From Triglochin maritima (Eukaryota > Streptophyta > Magnoliopsida > Alismatales > Juncaginaceae): 64,000 nucleotides of DNA. Position 1 is the first letter of the stretch; every line of letters begins with the position of its first letter. The notes under the pieces are model-generated. The model did no database searches and was not told where the DNA came from. It saw only the letters and a program-made list of their open reading frames with translations. The translations under genes were made by a program, and so were the position numbers. The stretch spans positions 5,456,001 to 5,520,000 of the forward strand of contig OY821775.1 in the NCBI GenBank assembly GCA_963682175.1, given 5' to 3'. Shown here in pieces: positions 60,165 through 64,000 of this stretch.

Positions 60165-61700
60165 CATGTTAAACTATGTACATGTCTTGTAGAGTTGGTG
60201 AATCATGGTTTTGTAAATGTTCGTTGGTTGGCCTCTTTAACTTATTTCAAGTATTTGTATTTCGGCTAGCTAGAATAGAATTGTGTGAAGTTTTCTTCTT
60301 CTTTTCTTTAGGGCAAATATAGCAAATCACATGAGACCCATGAGTATAGAGATTAAATTTCCATCACCATTGCAGATACTATAGGAAATTTGCCTTCAGG
60401 ATTCCAATCATATATATAAGGTGTGCTCTGATGATAACAAAGGAAGGAAAACAAATCACAACCACAAAATGTTGAGATTTACACATATGAGTCACCATCT
60501 GAGTCAAAATGCCTATGATAATAGAAAGATCAATTGTATGAAATCAAACCTATTGGCTGCTGGTAAGGGTGAACCCCTGCTCACCATAAGGTTCATGATT
60601 TGGTTCACAATCTGAGGCTCAATTGGGTGCTCAATCCCTGATATGGCTCGTGACTTGAACAGATAACTCAACCCTATTCGGCTAAGAAGAACCATTTCGG
60701 TTCATATATGTTATGTTTCATCACACTTTTGTATTGGTTTTTACCAATTAAGTTAGCGGATACAGGTTCTTCACACGATTACTCATTCAGACGTATAAAG
60801 ACTCTTGTAATCAAACCCTTAATCAAGAACTTCTCTTTCTCTCTTTTTCCGCCACTCTTTCTCTCTCATACCAAAACTATAATCTTTGTTCTTCCGTTCC
60901 AACCCTAAGAAATTAATACCTCTTGTCTTTTAGATCCAGAGCTGGATAGGATTAATATTTTCTACAAAAAAACAACTCACACGGAAATTTACGTGGCATG
61001 AGGAATTAATTGATCTTCTTCTTCTACACCATGGGGTTCCTTAATTACAAAATATATTATAATTCACAGTGACGAAGTGATAAATAAGCTTTATTAATAT
61101 AAAAAAGCGTAATTTCAACATCCTCTGAATCTCTCTCATTTCCTCTATCTTAGACTCACAAAATAATAAAAACACTGGGTTCCTCCTCTAAGGACCAACG
61201 CCAACATATACCAAATTGCATGCAATTTGTTGAGATCGGAGTTTATCTTCATGAAAACATGAGTTAATCTTTTGTTTATCCTAAATTAATTGAGTGGGTA
61301 GTTGCCTGCGTATTGAGTCTTGGTAGACGTAGTTGTATTAATGTTTTTGGTTTTACAGATTGTTGGTTGCATGAGTAGAATTTTATTTTGTGATGAACCT
61401 AATTCACAATTTTGTACACGTGGAACCTTATTCCACCTTAGTTATCATCGTGGGAACTCATCGTGTGAAGAGTCGTTCATGTATAATTCCATTTGTTTTG
61501 GATAATAGTATTATGTAAGTTAGAAAGTTTCCTCAAAAATAGTAACAAGAACAATCCATTAGATCTAGATGGAATTTTACTGGACTATCATGATCGGTTG
61601 ATTAAATCCCATTTGGTTCACCGTTGCCCATCCGGCAAAATTTTCCCAAGACCATTTTTGAGCTATAGGTTTGGACGTCTAATCCCTATTCGGTCTAGAT
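60165..61700. other. MYB 3' UTR and intergenic region
   Basis: No gene-like signal beyond the presumed MYB 3' UTR. Short ORFs have no recognisable family. Confidence 0.45.
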
Positions 61701-61701
61701 C

Positions 61702-61805
61702 CGGTCATTCGTATGTCCAACGGTTGACCGAACACAAGTGGACAATAGCTGCTAGAGTTTACTGGAATGTGAAGAACGATTGACCATTCCCCAAACAGTC
61801 GACCA
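61702..61805. repeat. Degenerate dyad doublets, probable LTR remnant
   Basis: CGGTCATTCG at 61702 and CGGTTGACCG at 61721 (spacing 19 bp), then CGATTGACCA at 61777 and CAGTCGACCA at 61796 (spacing 19 bp). About 75 bp separates the two doublets. Probably the decayed U3 of an LTR whose limits I cannot place. Confidence 0.5.
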
Positions 61806-62813
61806 AAATCTAGACGCAAACAATTTTTATTTAGGGTACTTTGAGCATTCCCAAGTCATTCCGGTTTGCCCTCATCTTCTCCTATAAATACCTAAACTGC
61901 TTAAAACTTTAATGTTGTTGAAATCTTCAAAGAAAAGAGAATCACCTAAGTTGAGAGGTAGGTTTAGCCACCGTAAGTTAAGGCTTTGGATATGGGAAAA
62001 ATCTTATTTTTGGAGAATCATCTAACACCCAGCCCAATCCAAGCAAATCATCTTCAATTTCATTCTCTTTGTACCTCAACTGTTCTCATAGTGAAGCCCA
62101 TCTATCTCCGCCGCCGTAATTTTTCCAATTGGGTTTTCACGTAAATCCGGTGTTGTGCTTGTTTGTGTTTGTTTAATTGCTTGTGAAATTGTTATATATA
62201 TGTTAGGTACTTAGGTGTTCGATAGATTTTCTAGCATGAGTTGTGTTGGTTTATTCATCAATTCCGCATACGAACAACCGCACTAAAATACCTAATATAA
62301 GGGATGTTCCTTGTTCTTTTTTTAGAATTTTACTTGCATCCGTATATATAGTACTGCTGAAAGGAGAGATAACAAAGACGAATGTTTGTGGAAGCTCGGG
62401 AGACTGAAAGTGACAAAGATTGGTTGAAGGCGAGATGGAAAGGTGGATTCTTTCATTGCTTGATTACGATATACATGCATGTCATTGATAAAACTATTGG
62501 CTCCCACTTTGGCTACAATATAAGATAATAGAATTACTTAGACACTTCAAATGTTGAGATATACACTATGATTGCTTGATCACCCATGTTACCCGTCGAC
62601 ATTTGCAAAACTCTCCCGCACTAGTGATCGACTAGGTCTCAGGACTCCACCTGTATTAGGGAAACTTACTTGTTAGAGATCAACACGCACCAATTTGGCT
62701 CAGAAGATATCCTCATCATTGCCACTTTCCTGCTACATAACCAACCAACCACAATCTCGGATCCAAATATAGCAACTACAACGGCCCTCAAATTGTCTTT
62801 CTTTTCCTTGCAC

Positions 62814-62858
<45 letters not shown>

Positions 62859-62928
62859 CTTGTAACCCTAAATATCAAATATACAAAAATAACAACTTCT
62901 TCATACTTTAGTTATGCACAATTTAAGA
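61806..62928. other. Probable copia LTR region and (TA)n microsatellite
   Basis: Directly upstream of the primer site at 62929, so its 3' part should be the 5' LTR of the truncated copia element, but its start is not clear. TCCTATAAATACCT at about 61878-61891 contains a TATA-like box. A (TA)n run fills 62816-62857. Confidence 0.4.
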
Positions 62929-62940
62929 TGGTATCAGAGC
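62929..62940 (+). other. Primer binding site, initiator tRNA-Met (second copia)
   Basis: TGGTATCAGAGC, complementary to initiator tRNA-Met, followed about 120 bp later by a copia gag start. Confidence 0.85.
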
Positions 62941-63061
62941 ATCGACTCTGAAAAAACAAACCCAACAACCTCAGAAACTTCGACCACTGCATGGAGAAAA
63001 TCATCATCGGTGAACCTCAGCTTCCATAGAAGCTACATCATCGGTTCATCTGACTCGTGAC

Positions 63062-64000
63062 ATGTCTGACCAGGAGGTGCATCTCCCCCCCCCCCCCCCC
63101 CCCCCCCGTCTTGTCTCCCAACTTCTTAATGGACAGAACTATCTGTCATGGGCGAGAGTGGTCTTGTTTGCCCTCAGTGGCAAGGGGAAGTTATGTCACA
63201 TCATGGGGACCTCAAATAAACCAATCGGCGAAGGAAATGAAACCAAACAAGAAGAATGGCAAGCAATGGACCATTTAGTCATGTCGTGGGTGATCAACTT
63301 CATGCAACCAAAGATCGGGTCGATCTTCTTATACAAAAACTCCGCGAAGGAGCTCTGGGACTCCGTCCAAAACATATATGGTAAGACTCAAAACTTTGCT
63401 CATATATTCAAACTAAAACAAGATCTTTCGCAGACTAGACAGAACAATCAAGCCATCACTGATTATCTTGGAGTTCTTCAAAGAGGATGGGACGAGTTAG
63501 CCATCTATGAACCTACAAGTACAAACCCGAAGGTCATCCTAGCATGAATGGAACAAGATCATATTTATCAGTTCCTAATCGGCCTTGACAGCAGTTATGA
63601 AGCCATCTGAAGCCAAATCTTGATGACTCCGGAACTTCCCAACTTGGCTTCCATCATCGCAATGGTCCAACGGGAAGAAACCAATGGAACCATCGCTTAG
63701 AGCAACCCAACCGACCATATGTCGGAGTCTCGGGCACTACTCCTTGGACAACAAAAAACAACCGCACAAAACAACAAAAACAGAGGTAAATACGGTAATA
63801 AACCGAACAAAACTTGTGATAATTGCAAGAAAACATGGCATAATAGGAACTCGTGTTGGTTCGTACATCCTCATCTCCGACCAACAAGGGAAGGAGGAGG
63901 AGATCATCGGAACAAAGGAAGAAACGGAGGCGGGTATGAGGGAAACGTGGAAGCATCACACACTCCTAACCCTAGCTTCGAAGAAGAAAGGAGAAAATGG
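63062..64000 (+). pseudogene. gag: Copia gag, degenerate, running off the window
   Basis: Start MSDQEVHLPP. The UBN2-type Gag core includes LNGQNYLSWARVVLFAL, KELWDSVQNIYG and FKLKQDLSQTRQ, and a CCHC knuckle reads CDNCKKTWHNRNSC. The frame is closed by a TGA at 63545-63547, a second TGA shortly after and a TAG near 63698, but homology continues through all three, so this is an inactive copy. A run of 23 C at 63085-63107 encodes a poly-Pro stretch near the N-terminus and is likely length-variable. The protease and everything downstream lie outside the window. Confidence 0.8.

Overview
The window is nuclear DNA of a flowering plant, most likely a eudicot. Genes carry many short GT-AG introns in AT-rich sequence, the proteins are plant-specific or plant-type (mTERF, class II TPS, CHX, plastid BASS, R2R3-MYB, FAR1), and about a third of the window is transposable elements (TEs) of plant lineages (Tekay gypsy, Tork-type copia, RTE, SINE, hAT, MULE and CACTA derivatives). 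I could not name the species.

Layout. 1-1.5 kb: 3' end of an RBM34/Nop12-like RNA-binding protein gene. 2.7-3.7 kb: intronless mTERF gene with one in-frame TGA. 5.4-9.7 kb: plastid-type pseudokinase gene, split by a solo LTR in its first exon, frameshifted, with the expected last exon not found. 11-13.2 kb: two hAT MITEs and a foldback MULE-like element. 16.7-25.6 kb: complete Tekay gypsy retrotransposon on the minus strand, with two 2,154-bp LTRs differing at one base by eye, a 5-bp TSD and one intact gag-pol ORF. 26.7-27.5 kb: broken FAR1/MULE fragment between GC-rich hairpins. 29-31.8 kb: intact class II trehalose-phosphate synthase gene. 32.8-36.8 kb (minus): five-exon CHX cation/H+ antiporter gene with a SINE in intron 1. 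37.8-38.9 kb: THO7 gene with an in-frame TAG. 39.6-43.5 kb (minus): eight-exon plastid BASS transporter gene. 45.4-46.4 kb: small CACTA-like and MULE-like elements. 47.7-53.7 kb: full-length but dead copia element. 54.7-55.7 kb: RTE remnant. 56.5-57.4 kb: solo LTR related to the copia element. 58.8-60.2 kb: R2R3-MYB gene. 62.9 kb to the end: 5' part of another degenerate copia element.

The most unusual signal is a shared promoter-like architecture in unrelated TEs. Many copies of the dyad CGGT-NN-ACCG occur in pairs whose starts are 19-22 bp apart. They are found in the Tekay LTRs, the copia LTRs, the related solo LTR, the foldback DNA element and a remnant near 61.7 kb. In the copia-type LTRs they lie upstream of the TATA-like box. 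The half-sites are conserved while the central two bases vary, which is what a bound dyad would look like. The second notable point is the solo LTR at 5560-6379. Its TG/CA ends together with the target-site duplication GGAAG create ready-made GT and AG splice sites, so removing the insertion as an intron would restore the reading frame with one extra Lys codon.

The host genes do not form a pathway. They are a typical mixed set covering RNA biology (RBM34, THO7), organelle functions (mTERF, pseudokinase, BASS), sugar signalling (TPS), ion transport (CHX) and transcription (MYB).
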